From NCBI GenBank assembly GCA_902586025.1, contig CACIFV010000001.1, positions 124,001 to 188,000 of the forward strand: a stretch of 64,000 nucleotides of DNA, written 5' to 3'. This stretch comes from an uncultured Pelagibacteraceae bacterium. GTDB taxonomy: Bacteria > Pseudomonadota > Alphaproteobacteria > Pelagibacterales > Pelagibacteraceae. Positions 45,433 through 54,785 of this stretch are shown in pieces. The first letter of the stretch is position 1; each line of letters opens with the position of its first letter. The position numbers and the translations under genes were made by a program. The notes beneath the pieces are model-generated. The model saw only the letters and a list, made by a program, of their open reading frames with translations, had not been told where the DNA came from and did not search any database.

Positions 45433-46182
45433 TTAACGCTCAACTATTTCAATTTGTTTATCTTTTACAAATTTAAGTATTTCTGAGTTACATTTATCAA
45501 TTTTTGTTTTATCAATTGATCGAACAACAATTGATACTCCTAATTTACCAGCTTTAAAAAATGGATAACTTCCAATTTCAACTTCAGAATTATTATTCTG
45601 TACCTCTGTTAAAGATTTAGCTATTTCACTCTCAACAGTTCTTAAATTAATTGTTTCGCTTAATATTGGTTCTCCACCAACTAAAAGGTTATTTAAACTT
45701 CCAAGCATAGCTTTCATAATAGATGGAACTCCTGGAAGACAAAAAACATTTTCAACATAGAATCCTGGAGCTCCGCTAGATGGATTTAAAATTAAATTTG
45801 CACTAACGGGCATTTTGGCCATCTTTTGTCTGCCTTCATTAAATTCACCTGGTTTATAATAATTTTCTAGTATTGAAAAAGCCTCTCTATGAAATCCATA
45901 TTCAATATTAAATGCTTTAGAAACAGATTCAGCAGTTATATCATCATGAGTTGGTCCTATTCCGCCTGTAGTAAATATATATGAATATTTTTTTCTAAGT
46001 TCATTAATTGTATTTATAATAATATTTTCATCATCAGGAATTACACGAACTTCTGAAACAGGTATGCCTAATGAATTTAACCAAATTGCCAAAGTGCTAG
46101 TATTAACATCCTGTGTTCTGCCTGATAGAACTTCGTTACCGATTATTAAAATACCAGCATTTATCTCTTTTTTATTTTGCAT
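45433..46182 (-). CDS. CinA-like molybdopterin-binding domain protein (short form)
   Basis: The 249-residue protein has the MoaB/Mog-like domain of CinA: AGILIIGNEVLSGRTQDVNT near the start and FTTGGIGPTHDDITAE around 70-85. The C-terminal nicotinamide-nucleotide amidase domain of full-length CinA is absent. CinA N-terminal domains are linked to nicotinamide nucleotide pyrophosphatase activity in some bacteria; here function is inferred. It starts 22 bp from the divergent sfsA gene. Confidence 0.8.
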   Translation of the reverse strand: MQNKKEINAGILIIGNEVLSGRTQDVNTSTLAIWLNSLGIPVSEVRVIPDDENIIINTINELRKKYSYIFTTGGIGPTHDDITAESVSKAFNIEYGFHREAFSILENYYKPGEFNEGRQKMAKMPVSANLILNPSSGAPGFYVENVFCLPGVPSIMKAMLGSLNNLLVGGEPILSETINLRTVESEIAKSLTEVQNNNSEVEIGSYPFFKAGKLGVSIVVRSIDKTKIDKCNSEILKFVKDKQIEIVER

Positions 46183-46204
46183 ATGTAAATATAAGTAAAT
46201 CTAT

Positions 46205-46891
46205 ATGAAATTTACAAATAGCCTTATTAAAGGAAAATTATTAAAAAGATATAAAAGATTTTTCGCTGATATAAAAGTAAATAACAAGATTATAACGGCA
46301 CATTGTCCTAACACTGGATCTATGCAAGGCCTATTGGATGAGGGTAATGAGGTATTAGTCACAGAGCATAATGATCCAAAGAGAAAATTAAAATTCACTT
46401 TAGAAATTATTAAAGCAAAAAAAAAATATGTTGGGGTAAACACTCATAGAGCTAACAAAATCGTTAACCATGGATTAGAAAATAAATTAATATCAGAATT
46501 CAAAACTATCAAAAATATTAAACCAGAATTTAAATTTAGTGATGATACGAGATTTGATTTTTTATGTGACGACAATTTAATAGAAGTAAAGAATGTTACA
46601 TTGTTTAGAGAAAATGATATTGCAGAATTTCCTGATGCAGTAACATCAAGAGGAACAAAACACCTAAATATGTTAATTAAATCAATTAAAAAAGGATATA
46701 AACCGTATGTCTTATTTTTAACGCAAATTCAAAATATAGATAATTTTAGAATTGCAAAAGATATTGACCATATTTATTTTGAAAATTACAAAAAAGCAAA
46801 AAAAGCTGGAGTAAAATTTCTCGCTTATAGATGCAAACTGAGTTCTAAAGAGATTAAAATTGAAAAAAAAATTAATATTTTAGATGACTGA
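46205..46891 (+). CDS. sfsA: SfsA family protein (sugar fermentation stimulation protein A)
   Basis: This is a probable nucleic-acid-binding or nuclease-like protein of unclear role; the name comes from E. coli maltose metabolism. LLKRYKRFFADIKV and HCPNTGSMQGLLDEG around 37-51 are typical, as are EVKNVTLFRENDIAEFPDAV near 127-146. Length 228 is normal. It is the first gene of the plus-strand operon, and its end overlaps map by 8 bp. With only 22 bp to cinA, the promoter must overlap cinA. Confidence 0.88.
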   Translation: MKFTNSLIKGKLLKRYKRFFADIKVNNKIITAHCPNTGSMQGLLDEGNEVLVTEHNDPKRKLKFTLEIIKAKKKYVGVNTHRANKIVNHGLENKLISEFKTIKNIKPEFKFSDDTRFDFLCDDNLIEVKNVTLFRENDIAEFPDAVTSRGTKHLNMLIKSIKKGYKPYVLFLTQIQNIDNFRIAKDIDHIYFENYKKAKKAGVKFLAYRCKLSSKEIKIEKKINILDD

Positions 46892-47654
46892 TTATAAAGA
46901 AAAATTTGAAAAGATGAGAGTTGCCGGAAAGCTAGCATCTAAAACTTTAGACATGCTAACAGATTATATTAAACCTGGAGTATCAACAGATAAGATTGAT
47001 AAATTAGGTTATGAATTTATAAGAGATAATGGCGGCTACTCTGCTCCATTATTTTACAGAGGTTTTGAAAAATCACTATGTACATCATTAAATCATGTAG
47101 TTTGTCATGGGATACCTTCTGATAGAATTTTAGAGGACGGTGATGCAGTTAATGTTGATGTGACAGCGGTCATTGATAATTATTATGGTGACACAAGTAG
47201 AATGTATGAAATTGGAAATGTACCAGTAAAGGCAAAAAATCTAATTAAAGCAACCTATGACTCATTAATGAGAGCAATATCAATTTTACAACCAGGTAAA
47301 AAACTTGGTGATATAGGATTTGAAATTCAATCTTATGTTGAAAGCAAAGGTTATTCAGTTGTAAGAGATTTTTGTGGTCACGGAATAAGTAATGTTTTTC
47401 ATGAACCTCCCAATATCCTTCATTATGGATCTAAAAATACTGGTAAAGAACTATTGCCTGGTATGACGTTTACAATTGAACCAATGATAAATTATGGAAA
47501 ATATGAAACAAAAGTTTTAAATGATGGGTGGACTGCAGTAACTAAAGATAAATCATTATCAGCACAATTTGAGCATACTGTTGGTATCACAGAAGATTCA
47601 TATGAAATTTTCACAGAATCTGTTAAAGGTTATACGAGGCCCCCATATAATTAA
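46884..47654 (+). CDS. map: Methionine aminopeptidase, type I
   Basis: Map removes N-terminal Met from nascent proteins in the cytoplasm. The metal-binding residues appear in order: NVDVTAVIDNYYGDTSRM (Asp pair near 91 and 102), CGHGIS (His near 165), HEPP, FTIEP (Glu near 198) and FEHT (Glu near 229). Length 256 is normal. It overlaps sfsA by 8 bp and purB by one base. Confidence 0.95.
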   Translation: MTDYKEKFEKMRVAGKLASKTLDMLTDYIKPGVSTDKIDKLGYEFIRDNGGYSAPLFYRGFEKSLCTSLNHVVCHGIPSDRILEDGDAVNVDVTAVIDNYYGDTSRMYEIGNVPVKAKNLIKATYDSLMRAISILQPGKKLGDIGFEIQSYVESKGYSVVRDFCGHGISNVFHEPPNILHYGSKNTGKELLPGMTFTIEPMINYGKYETKVLNDGWTAVTKDKSLSAQFEHTVGITEDSYEIFTESVKGYTRPPYN

Positions 47655-48946
47655 TGATATCAAGATATTCTAGAAAAGAACTTGTAAGTATTTGGTCTGA
47701 AGAAAATAAATATAAAATTTGGCTAGATGTAGAAATTGCTGCAGCAGAAGCAATGGAAAAATATAAAATTATTCCTAAAGGAGTTGCATCATTAGTTAAA
47801 AAAAAAGGCAAAATCAAAGTTAAAAGAATTCATGATATAGAAGCAAAAGTTAAGCATGATGTAATTGCTTTTTTGACATCAATTACAGAACAAGCCGGTC
47901 TTAAAGCAAGATACCTACACCAAGGTATGACTTCATCTGATGTTTTAGATACAACTTTAAATATTCAATTGGTTCAATCAGGTAACATCTTATTAAAAGA
48001 CATTGATAAAATTTTATCTGTTCTAAAAAAACAAGCAAAAAAATATAAATTAACCCCATGTATTGGAAGAAGTCATGGAATTCATGCAGAACCAATCACA
48101 TTTGGATTAAAATTAGCATCATTTTATGAAGAATTTAAAAGAAACAAATTAAGATTAAAAGATGCAATAGAAAATGTATCAACATGTGCAATTTCAGGAG
48201 CAGTAGGAACGTTTGCTAATATTGACCCTAAAATTGAAACCTATGTTGCAAAAAAATTAAAATTGAAACCTGAGCCAGTTTCAACTCAAATTATACCAAG
48301 AGATAGGCATGCACATTATTTTGCAGTTCTTGGGATTATTGCTGGATCTGTTGAGAGAGTAGCTACAGAAATAAGACATTTGCAAAGATCTGAAGTTTAT
48401 GAATTGCAAGAATACTTTTCAAAAGATCAAAAAGGCTCATCCGCCATGCCTCATAAAAAAAATCCAATATTAAGTGAAAATCTCACCGGACTTGCAAGAA
48501 TGGTAAGAAGCTATGTAATTCCAGCTTTAGAAAATATTTCTTTATGGCATGAAAGAGATATTTCTCATTCTAGTGTTGAAAGAAATATTGGTCCAGATGC
48601 AAATATTACTTTAGATTTTGCTTTAGTTAGACTGTCAGGAATTTTAGAGAAAATGATTGTTTATCCAAAAACGATGATAAAAAATTTAAACTTAACAAGA
48701 GGTCTTGTATTTTCTCAAGAGGTAATGTTAGAACTTACTAAATCAGGTATTGCTAGAGAAAAAGCGTATAGATTAGTTCAGTCTCATGCAAAAGCTAGTT
48801 TTGCAAAAAATACAAACCTATTAACACTTTTAAAAAGTGATAAATCAATCACTGGTAAAATAAATGAAAAAAGATTAGATAAAATCTTTACATATGACAA
48901 ACATTTAAAAAATGTAAATTATATATTTAAAAGAGTATTCAAATAA
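47654..48946 (+). CDS. purB: Adenylosuccinate lyase
   Basis: PurB cleaves SAICAR and adenylosuccinate in purine synthesis. The fumarase/aspartase-superfamily signature SSAMPHKKNPI near 261-271 supplies the catalytic Ser loop, and QGMTSSDVLDTTLN near 95-108 is another family block. Length 430 is normal. It is the first gene of a purB-purC-purS-purQ-purL run with one-base overlaps. Confidence 0.97.
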   Translation: MISRYSRKELVSIWSEENKYKIWLDVEIAAAEAMEKYKIIPKGVASLVKKKGKIKVKRIHDIEAKVKHDVIAFLTSITEQAGLKARYLHQGMTSSDVLDTTLNIQLVQSGNILLKDIDKILSVLKKQAKKYKLTPCIGRSHGIHAEPITFGLKLASFYEEFKRNKLRLKDAIENVSTCAISGAVGTFANIDPKIETYVAKKLKLKPEPVSTQIIPRDRHAHYFAVLGIIAGSVERVATEIRHLQRSEVYELQEYFSKDQKGSSAMPHKKNPILSENLTGLARMVRSYVIPALENISLWHERDISHSSVERNIGPDANITLDFALVRLSGILEKMIVYPKTMIKNLNLTRGLVFSQEVMLELTKSGIAREKAYRLVQSHAKASFAKNTNLLTLLKSDKSITGKINEKRLDKIFTYDKHLKNVNYIFKRVFK

Positions 48947-49731
48947 TGAAAAAAGGAAAAAAATTATACGAAGGTAAAGCAAAAATAATTTTTGCAAGTA
49001 ACGATAAAAAATATGTTATCCAACATTTTAAAGATGATGCAACCGCATTTAATAATCAAAAAAAAGCAGTGATGGATGGTAAAGGAATTTTAAACAATAG
49101 AATTTCTGAACATATATTAACTCAATTAAACAATGTTGGTATCAAAAATCATTTAGTAAAACGTTTAAATATGAGAGAGCAACTAGTTCAGCATGTTGAA
49201 ATTATACCTATTGAATTTATTGTAAGAAATATTGCAACTGGATCATTAACTAAAAGATTGGGTATTGAAGATGGGACAGTCTTAGATAATCCATTAATAG
49301 AGTATTGCTTAAAAGATGATGCTTTAGGAGATCCATTAGTAAGCACTGAACATATCTTAGCCTTTAAGTGGATGGAAAAAGATGAATTAAACTTAATTAA
49401 CAAAGAATTAAATAGAATTAATGATTTTCTTCAAGGCATGTTTAGAGGTGTTGGAATTAAACTTGTCGATTTTAAAGTAGAATTTGGAAGATATGAGAAA
49501 AATGGGAAAAAAGAGATCATACTCGCAGATGAAATAAGTCCAGATACCTGCAGACTATGGGATGTAAATAGTGATAAAAAATTAGATAAAGATAGATTTA
49601 GAAAAGGCCTTGGAAATCTAATTGAGGCTTATCAAGAAGTTGCAAGAAGATTAGATATACTTCATGAACAGTCAAATATTAGACCATTAAAATACACCAA
49701 ACCACAAGCGGTAAAGATTAAAAAAAAATAA
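48946..49731 (+). CDS. purC: SAICAR synthetase (phosphoribosylaminoimidazole-succinocarboxamide synthase)
   Basis: PurC ligates aspartate to CAIR using ATP. LYEGKAKIIF at about 6-15, EFIVRNIATGSLTKRLG near 88-104, and LVDFKVEFGR near 174-183 are typical. Length 261 is slightly long, with a C-terminal extension also seen in alphaproteobacteria. It overlaps purB and purS by one base. Confidence 0.97.
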   Translation: MKKGKKLYEGKAKIIFASNDKKYVIQHFKDDATAFNNQKKAVMDGKGILNNRISEHILTQLNNVGIKNHLVKRLNMREQLVQHVEIIPIEFIVRNIATGSLTKRLGIEDGTVLDNPLIEYCLKDDALGDPLVSTEHILAFKWMEKDELNLINKELNRINDFLQGMFRGVGIKLVDFKVEFGRYEKNGKKEIILADEISPDTCRLWDVNSDKKLDKDRFRKGLGNLIEAYQEVARRLDILHEQSNIRPLKYTKPQAVKIKKK

Positions 49732-49964
49732 TGAAAATTAAAGTAATTGTAACTCTTAAAAATGGAGTTTTAGATCCTCAGGGAAAGGCTATTCAACAAA
49801 CCCTTAATGGAATGAATTTTGGAAATGTAGAGGATGTGAGACAAGGTAAATATTTTGAAATTGAGGTAAAAGAGAAAGATGAAAAGAAAGCAAAGTCTTT
49901 AGTAGATGATATGTGTAAAAAGCTATTGGCTAATCTAGTTATTGAGGATTATAAAATAGTTTAA
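49731..49964 (+). CDS. purS: FGAM synthase subunit PurS
   Basis: PurS is the small structural subunit that bridges PurL and PurQ in formylglycinamidine ribonucleotide synthase. The 77-residue product has VTLKNGVLDPQGKAIQQTL near the start and a GKYFEIEV strand, as expected. It sits 3 bp before purQ. Confidence 0.95.
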   Translation: MKIKVIVTLKNGVLDPQGKAIQQTLNGMNFGNVEDVRQGKYFEIEVKEKDEKKAKSLVDDMCKKLLANLVIEDYKIV

Positions 49965-49967
49965 TAA

Positions 49968-50651
49968 ATGAGATCATCAGTCATTATTTTTCCAGGATCA
50001 AATTGTGATAGAGACATGGATGTAGCTCTTAAAAAATTTGGTTTTAAAAATCAAATGGTTTGGCACAATGATCAATCTATTCCAAAATCAGATTTAATTG
50101 TATTGCCTGGTGGCTTTTCATATGGTGATTACTTAAGGTGTGGAAGTATAGCCTCTAAATCAAAAATTATAAAATCAGTAATTGATTTTGCTAATTCAGG
50201 GGGATTAGTTCTGGGAATTTGTAATGGTTTTCAAATCTTAACTGAAACAGGCTTGCTTAATGGAATACTACAACAGAATAAGTTTCTTAATTTTATATGC
50301 AGCAATGTTTTTATTAAAGTTAAGGATAAACAAAATAAATATTTCAGAGATTTAAAAAAAGATATTTTAGAGCTTCATATTGCTCATAATGAGGGAAATT
50401 ACTTTTGTAGTGATGATGAATTAAAATCATTGGAAGATAATAATCAAATAGCTGTAACGTATTGTGGAGAAGATGGTGCAGAAAATGAAGCAACTAATCC
50501 AAACGGAGCAATTAAAAATATAGCTGGAATATTTAATAAAAATAAAAATGTTCTTGGAATGATGCCTCATCCAGAGAGAATGATAGATAAATATTTGTCA
50601 GGTGAAGATGGTTCATTATTTTTCAAAAATATTTTAGATAATTTTAAATAA
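49968..50651 (+). CDS. purQ: FGAM synthase glutaminase subunit PurQ
   Basis: PurQ is the class I glutamine amidotransferase that delivers ammonia to PurL. The nucleophile Cys lies in [12 protein letters not shown] near 87, and the His/Glu pair appears as [10 protein letters not shown] near 203-212. The N-terminal [13 protein letters not shown] is typical. Length 227 is normal. It overlaps purL by one base. Confidence 0.97.
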   Translation: MRSSVIIFPGSNCDRDMDVALKKFGFKNQMVWHNDQSIPKSDLIVLPGGFSYGDYLRCGSIASKSKIIKSVIDFANSGGLVLGICNGFQILTETGLLNGILQQNKFLNFICSNVFIKVKDKQNKYFRDLKKDILELHIAHNEGNYFCSDDELKSLEDNNQIAVTYCGEDGAENEATNPNGAIKNIAGIFNKNKNVLGMMPHPERMIDKYLSGEDGSLFFKNILDNFK

Positions 50652-52843
50652 TGGAAGTTACAGAAGCAGTTGCAATAGACCACGGGTTAAAAAAAGAAGA
50701 ATTTTCTAAAATATGTGAACTTCTTAAGAGAATACCTAATTTAACTGAGCTTGCAATATTTTCTGCAATGTGGAACGAACATTGCTCCTATAAGTCTTCT
50801 AGAAAACATTTAAAAAAAATGCACACCAAAGGAAAACAGGTCATCCAAGGACCTGGAGAAAATGCTGGTATCATTGATATTGGAGATGACGATGCAATTG
50901 TATTTAAAATTGAAAGTCACAATCACCCTTCATTTATTGAACCTTATCAAGGTGCGGCGACTGGAGTTGGTGGGATCATGCGTGATGTATTTACAATGGG
51001 AGCAAGACCAATAGCAAATCTAAATTCAATTCATTTTGGTTCACCACAACATAAAAAAACAAGAAACTTATTAAGAGGAGTTGTTAAAGGGATAGGTGGA
51101 TATGGAAATTGTATTGGAGTTCCAACAATTGCTGGTCAAACAACATTTGATGAGTCTTACAATGGCAATATATTAGTAAATGCCATGACTCTTGGCTTAG
51201 TAAATAAAAATAAGATTTTTTACTCAAAAGCAGCTGGATTAAATAAACCAGTAATATACGTAGGTTCAAAAACTGGGAGAGATGGAATTCATGGTGCCAG
51301 TATGGCATCTGCAACTTTCGATGACAAAATTGAAGAAAAAAAACCAACAGTTCAAGTCGGAGACCCATTTACTGAAAAATTGTTACTTGAAGCGTGCTTA
51401 GAATTAATGGCTGATAACTCAATCATTGCAATTCAAGATATGGGTGCAGCAGGATTAACATCTTCAAGCGTTGAAATGGCATCAAAAGGAAACCTTGGAA
51501 TTGAATTAAATCTTAGTGAGGTTCCTTGTAGGGAAGAAAAAATGACTCCATACGAAATAATGTTGTCTGAAAGTCAAGAGAGAATGCTTATAGTTCTTGA
51601 AAAAGGGAAAGAAGAACATGCAAAGAAAATATTTGATAAATGGAACCTAGATTTTGCAGTTATAGGTAGAACAACAGACACAAAAAAAATAGAATTGATA
51701 TTTGATTATAAAAAAGTTGCTGAAATACCAATTAATCTCCTTGCTGAAAATGCTCCAATATATGATCGTCCTTGGAAAAAAACTAAATTACCACAAAAAT
51801 TGAAATTTGATAAAGACGAATTTAAATCATTAAAATTATCAGATTGTCTAAAGAAAATTTTAAGTAATTCAAACATTTCAGATAAAAAATGGATATGGGA
51901 TCAATATGATCATACTGTAATGGGTGACACAATTCAAAAACCTGGAGGTGATGCTGGAGTTGTTAGAGTTCATGGGACCAATAAAGCGGTAGCAGCATCA
52001 GTAGATTCTTCTGCATTATATTGTTTCTCTCATCCATTAACTGGGGGAAAACAAATAGTTTCTGAGAGCTATAGAAATCTTATTTCGGTAGGAGCTAAAC
52101 CTATTGCTATTACAAATTGTTTAAACTTCGGAAACCCAGAAAAAGAAAAAAATATGGGTGAATTTGTAGAATGTGTTGAAGGAATAACTGAAGCAAGTAA
52201 GTATCTAGATTTTCCAGTCGTATCTGGGAATGTATCATTTTATAATGAAACAAAAGATAAAGGCATAAAACCTACACCGACAATTGGAGGTATTGGACTA
52301 ATCTCTGACTATCAAAAAATGCTTACTATGGATTTTAAAACTGAAGGAAACTTAGTTTATGTAATTGGTAAAACTGATGGGCATTTAGATCAAAGTATTT
52401 TTGCAAGAGAGCTTTTAAATGAAAAAAAAGGTCCACCACCGACTGTTAATTTATTTAATGAAAAAAATATTGGTGAGACTGTATTAGATTTATCTAGAAA
52501 AAATCTTATTGTGAGTTGCCATGACGTATCATTAGGTGGAATTTTAACAGCATTATCAAAAATGTGTATTAAGGGAAAAAAGGGAATAAAAATTAATTCA
52601 CTTAAAGGTTTAACAAATAAATATGAATATTTCTTTGGTGAAGATCAAGCTCGATATATTGTTGAAATACCTAAAGCTAGTTTGAAGAAAGTAAATGATA
52701 TTTTAAACAAATATTCTGTACATTTCGATGAATTAGGAACAGTTAATGGACAATCCATCGTATATAAAGATGACATCAATTTGCCTATTGAAGATTTGGC
52801 AGATGCACATAAATATTGGTTAAAGAAGTATATGGATAGCTAA
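50651..52843 (+). CDS. purL: FGAM synthase catalytic subunit PurL (small type)
   Basis: PurL converts FGAR to FGAM with ATP and ammonia. The 730-residue protein is the small PurL that works with PurS and PurQ, unlike the 1300-residue fused enterobacterial form. [14 protein letters not shown] near 43-56, [20 protein letters not shown] near 88-107, and [12 protein letters not shown] near 258-269 are clear. It overlaps purQ and bolA by one base. Confidence 0.97.
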   Translation: MEVTEAVAIDHGLKKEEFSKICELLKRIPNLTELAIFSAMWNEHCSYKSSRKHLKKMHTKGKQVIQGPGENAGIIDIGDDDAIVFKIESHNHPSFIEPYQGAATGVGGIMRDVFTMGARPIANLNSIHFGSPQHKKTRNLLRGVVKGIGGYGNCIGVPTIAGQTTFDESYNGNILVNAMTLGLVNKNKIFYSKAAGLNKPVIYVGSKTGRDGIHGASMASATFDDKIEEKKPTVQVGDPFTEKLLLEACLELMADNSIIAIQDMGAAGLTSSSVEMASKGNLGIELNLSEVPCREEKMTPYEIMLSESQERMLIVLEKGKEEHAKKIFDKWNLDFAVIGRTTDTKKIELIFDYKKVAEIPINLLAENAPIYDRPWKKTKLPQKLKFDKDEFKSLKLSDCLKKILSNSNISDKKWIWDQYDHTVMGDTIQKPGGDAGVVRVHGTNKAVAASVDSSALYCFSHPLTGGKQIVSESYRNLISVGAKPIAITNCLNFGNPEKEKNMGEFVECVEGITEASKYLDFPVVSGNVSFYNETKDKGIKPTPTIGGIGLISDYQKMLTMDFKTEGNLVYVIGKTDGHLDQSIFARELLNEKKGPPPTVNLFNEKNIGETVLDLSRKNLIVSCHDVSLGGILTALSKMCIKGKKGIKINSLKGLTNKYEYFFGEDQARYIVEIPKASLKKVNDILNKYSVHFDELGTVNGQSIVYKDDINLPIEDLADAHKYWLKKYMDS

Positions 52844-53073
52844 TGGCAATGGATTTAAAAGAAATTGAGAGTTTAATTAAGGAAGGATTACCTGACGCAA
52901 AAGTTGAAATTCAAGATTTAGCGGGTGATGGAAATCACTATTCTGCTACAGTGACATCATCTGAATTTTCAGGTAAAAGTAAAATAGAACAACACAAAAT
53001 GGTATATAATTCTTTAAAAGGTAAAATGGGAAATGAGCTTCATGCTTTAGCAATTAAAACAAAGGAAATTTAA
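52843..53073 (+). CDS. bolA: BolA/IbaG family protein
   Basis: BolA-like proteins bind an Fe-S cluster together with monothiol glutaredoxins. The 76-residue product has AGDGNHYSATVTSSEF around 26-41, including the His region used for cluster binding, and ends HALAIKTKEI. A second Met at position 3 could be the start. It directly precedes grxD with no gap, a well-known functional pairing. Confidence 0.9.
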   Translation: MAMDLKEIESLIKEGLPDAKVEIQDLAGDGNHYSATVTSSEFSGKSKIEQHKMVYNSLKGKMGNELHALAIKTKEI

Positions 53074-53412
53074 ATGGAACAAGAAACAAATGATTTAATA
53101 AAAAGTGAAATTGAAAATAACGATGTGTGTCTTTTTATGAAAGGTACACCAGATGCACCGCAGTGTGGGTTTTCAATGGCAACTTCAAATATTTTGAAGG
53201 TTCTTGAAGTAAATTTTAAAGGTGTGAATGTTTTAGCAGATCAAAAGCTACGAGAAGGTATAAAAGTATTTAGTGATTGGCCAACCATTCCTCAATTATA
53301 TGTTAAAAATGAGTTTATTGGTGGATGCGATATCGTAAAAGAAATGTATGAGAGCGGAGAACTTGCTAAACTTTTTGAGTCTAAAGGAATAAAATTTAAG
53401 GCTAAAAATTAA
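53074..53412 (+). CDS. grxD: Monothiol glutaredoxin, Grx4 family
   Basis: This protein handles Fe-S clusters with BolA. The CGFS active site is within MKGTPDAPQCGFSMATSN near 22-39, and GGCDIVKEMYESGEL near 82-96 forms the glutathione-binding side. Length 112 is normal. Its stop codon directly abuts the stop codon of the convergent rpsD gene, leaving no intergenic base. Confidence 0.95.
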   Translation: MEQETNDLIKSEIENNDVCLFMKGTPDAPQCGFSMATSNILKVLEVNFKGVNVLADQKLREGIKVFSDWPTIPQLYVKNEFIGGCDIVKEMYESGELAKLFESKGIKFKAKN

Positions 53413-54030
53413 TTATCTAGAGTAATATTCAATTACTAAATTTGGCTCCATCACCACTGGGTAGGGAACTTCTTCGAAAGATGGAACTCTAACAAACTTA
53501 ACTTTTTTATTCTTTTCATCTAATTGTAGATATTCTGGAACTTCTCTTTCTTTGTTAGCAAGAGCAATATCAATTAATGCAAGTTGTTTAGATTTATCTC
53601 TAATTTCTATCGTATCTTCTTCTTTAACCTGGTAACTTGCTATATTAACTTTTTTTCCATTTACTTTAACATGACCATGATTAATTAATTGTCTTGATGA
53701 AAAAATAGTGTTTGATAACTTTGATCTATAGATTACAGCGTCTAGTCTTCGCTCTAATAATCCAATTAAATTTTCAGCTGTATCCCCTTTTTTCATGATC
53801 GCTTTCTTATAAACATTTCTAAACTGTCTTTCATTCATGTTTCCATAATAAGACTTCAATTTTTGTTTTGCCTGAAGTTGAATTCCGTAATCTGAAGGTT
53901 TTCCAGCTTTTGTTTGTCCATGTTGTCCTGGAGGATAGGCTCTCGTATTAAAAGGGCTTTTGGGTCTCCCCCATAAATTAACTTTTAATCTTCTATCTAC
54001 TTTATGTTTAGAGTTTAATCTTTTTGTCAT
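53413..54030 (-). CDS. rpsD: 30S ribosomal protein S4
   Basis: S4 nucleates 30S assembly and lines the mRNA entry. It begins [20 protein letters not shown]. The S4 RNA-binding domain covers about 95-160 ([20 protein letters not shown] and [13 protein letters not shown]). Length 205 is normal. It lies away from the alpha operon, as in other alphaproteobacteria, and has its own strong promoter-like site. Confidence 0.97.
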   Translation of the reverse strand: MTKRLNSKHKVDRRLKVNLWGRPKSPFNTRAYPPGQHGQTKAGKPSDYGIQLQAKQKLKSYYGNMNERQFRNVYKKAIMKKGDTAENLIGLLERRLDAVIYRSKLSNTIFSSRQLINHGHVKVNGKKVNIASYQVKEEDTIEIRDKSKQLALIDIALANKEREVPEYLQLDEKNKKVKFVRVPSFEEVPYPVVMEPNLVIEYYSR

Positions 54031-54041
54031 TAATAGGAGGC

Positions 54042-54069
54042 TTTATAAGCCTAAGTTATGTTTTGTCAA
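54042..54069 (-). promoter_or_regulatory. Putative rpsD promoter with a palindrome over the -10 box
   Basis: A consensus TTGACA (54064-54069), partly inside the end of trmJ, is followed after 16 nt by TATAAA (54042-54047). The inverted repeat AGGCTT-TAT-AAGCCT (54038-54052) covers the -10. A start site about 7 nt after the -10 would leave a leader of only about 5 nt before the rpsD ATG, with no Shine-Dalgarno sequence. Confidence 0.55.
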
Positions 54070-54785
54070 TCAACCTTTTCCTTACTTAAACCAGCAAATA
54101 CACTCGATAAAATACGAGTTTCTTTTTCTGATAGATTGAGTTTATAGAAAATACTTCTTAAATTTTCCATCATGATTGGTTTTTTTTCAGGTGGGTGAAA
54201 AAAATTCTTATTCTCTAAATTGGCAATGCATAAATTTAACATTTTTTGAATATCAGTTTTATTTGCATTTTTAATTTTTTTTGATTTTTCAAAAATAAAT
54301 TTTTTATTTAAAATTAGTCCACTTACTATTTGTGCTACAATAATTAGACTATGAGACAAATTTAAGGATCTAAAATTTTTATTACTTGGAATTTGTAAAG
54401 TATAATCGGCATAACTTACTTCATTATTTGATAACCCAGATGCTTCAGATCCAAAAAGAAAACCAACCTTTTTTTTATAATCAATCTTATTAAGATCAGT
54501 TATTGATATATGTTTAATATTTTTATTTCTAAATCTTGCAGATGTTGCAACTAATATGTCTAAATTGCTTAATGATGTTTCCAAATTTTCATATACTCTT
54601 GCTTTTTTAATAACATCTTTTGCACCAACAGATGTTGCAATGATTTTGTCATTTGGAAATGATGGTTTAGGATTAACAACCGATAGATTGGTGAAATTAA
54701 AGTTTTTTAAAGCTCTAGCACAGGCTCCTATATTTTCTGATAACTGAGGTTTATGTAAAATGAAAGTTATATTTCTTAATGACAT
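54066..54785 (-). CDS. trmJ: tRNA/rRNA 2'-O-methyltransferase, TrmJ-like (TrmH group 1)
   Basis: This SPOUT enzyme uses SAM to methylate a ribose; TrmJ of E. coli acts on position 32 of tRNAs. ITFILHKPQLSENIGACARA near 7-26, VGFLFGSEASGLSNNEV near 115-131, and SLNLSHSLIIVAQIV near 153-167 are the three motifs. The ATG at 54785 shares a base with the cimA stop (TGATG); a TTG one codon upstream is less likely. Length 239 is normal. The exact RNA target is inferred. Confidence 0.87.
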   Translation of the reverse strand: MSLRNITFILHKPQLSENIGACARALKNFNFTNLSVVNPKPSFPNDKIIATSVGAKDVIKKARVYENLETSLSNLDILVATSARFRNKNIKHISITDLNKIDYKKKVGFLFGSEASGLSNNEVSYADYTLQIPSNKNFRSLNLSHSLIIVAQIVSGLILNKKFIFEKSKKIKNANKTDIQKMLNLCIANLENKNFFHPPEKKPIMMENLRSIFYKLNLSEKETRILSSVFAGLSKEKVD

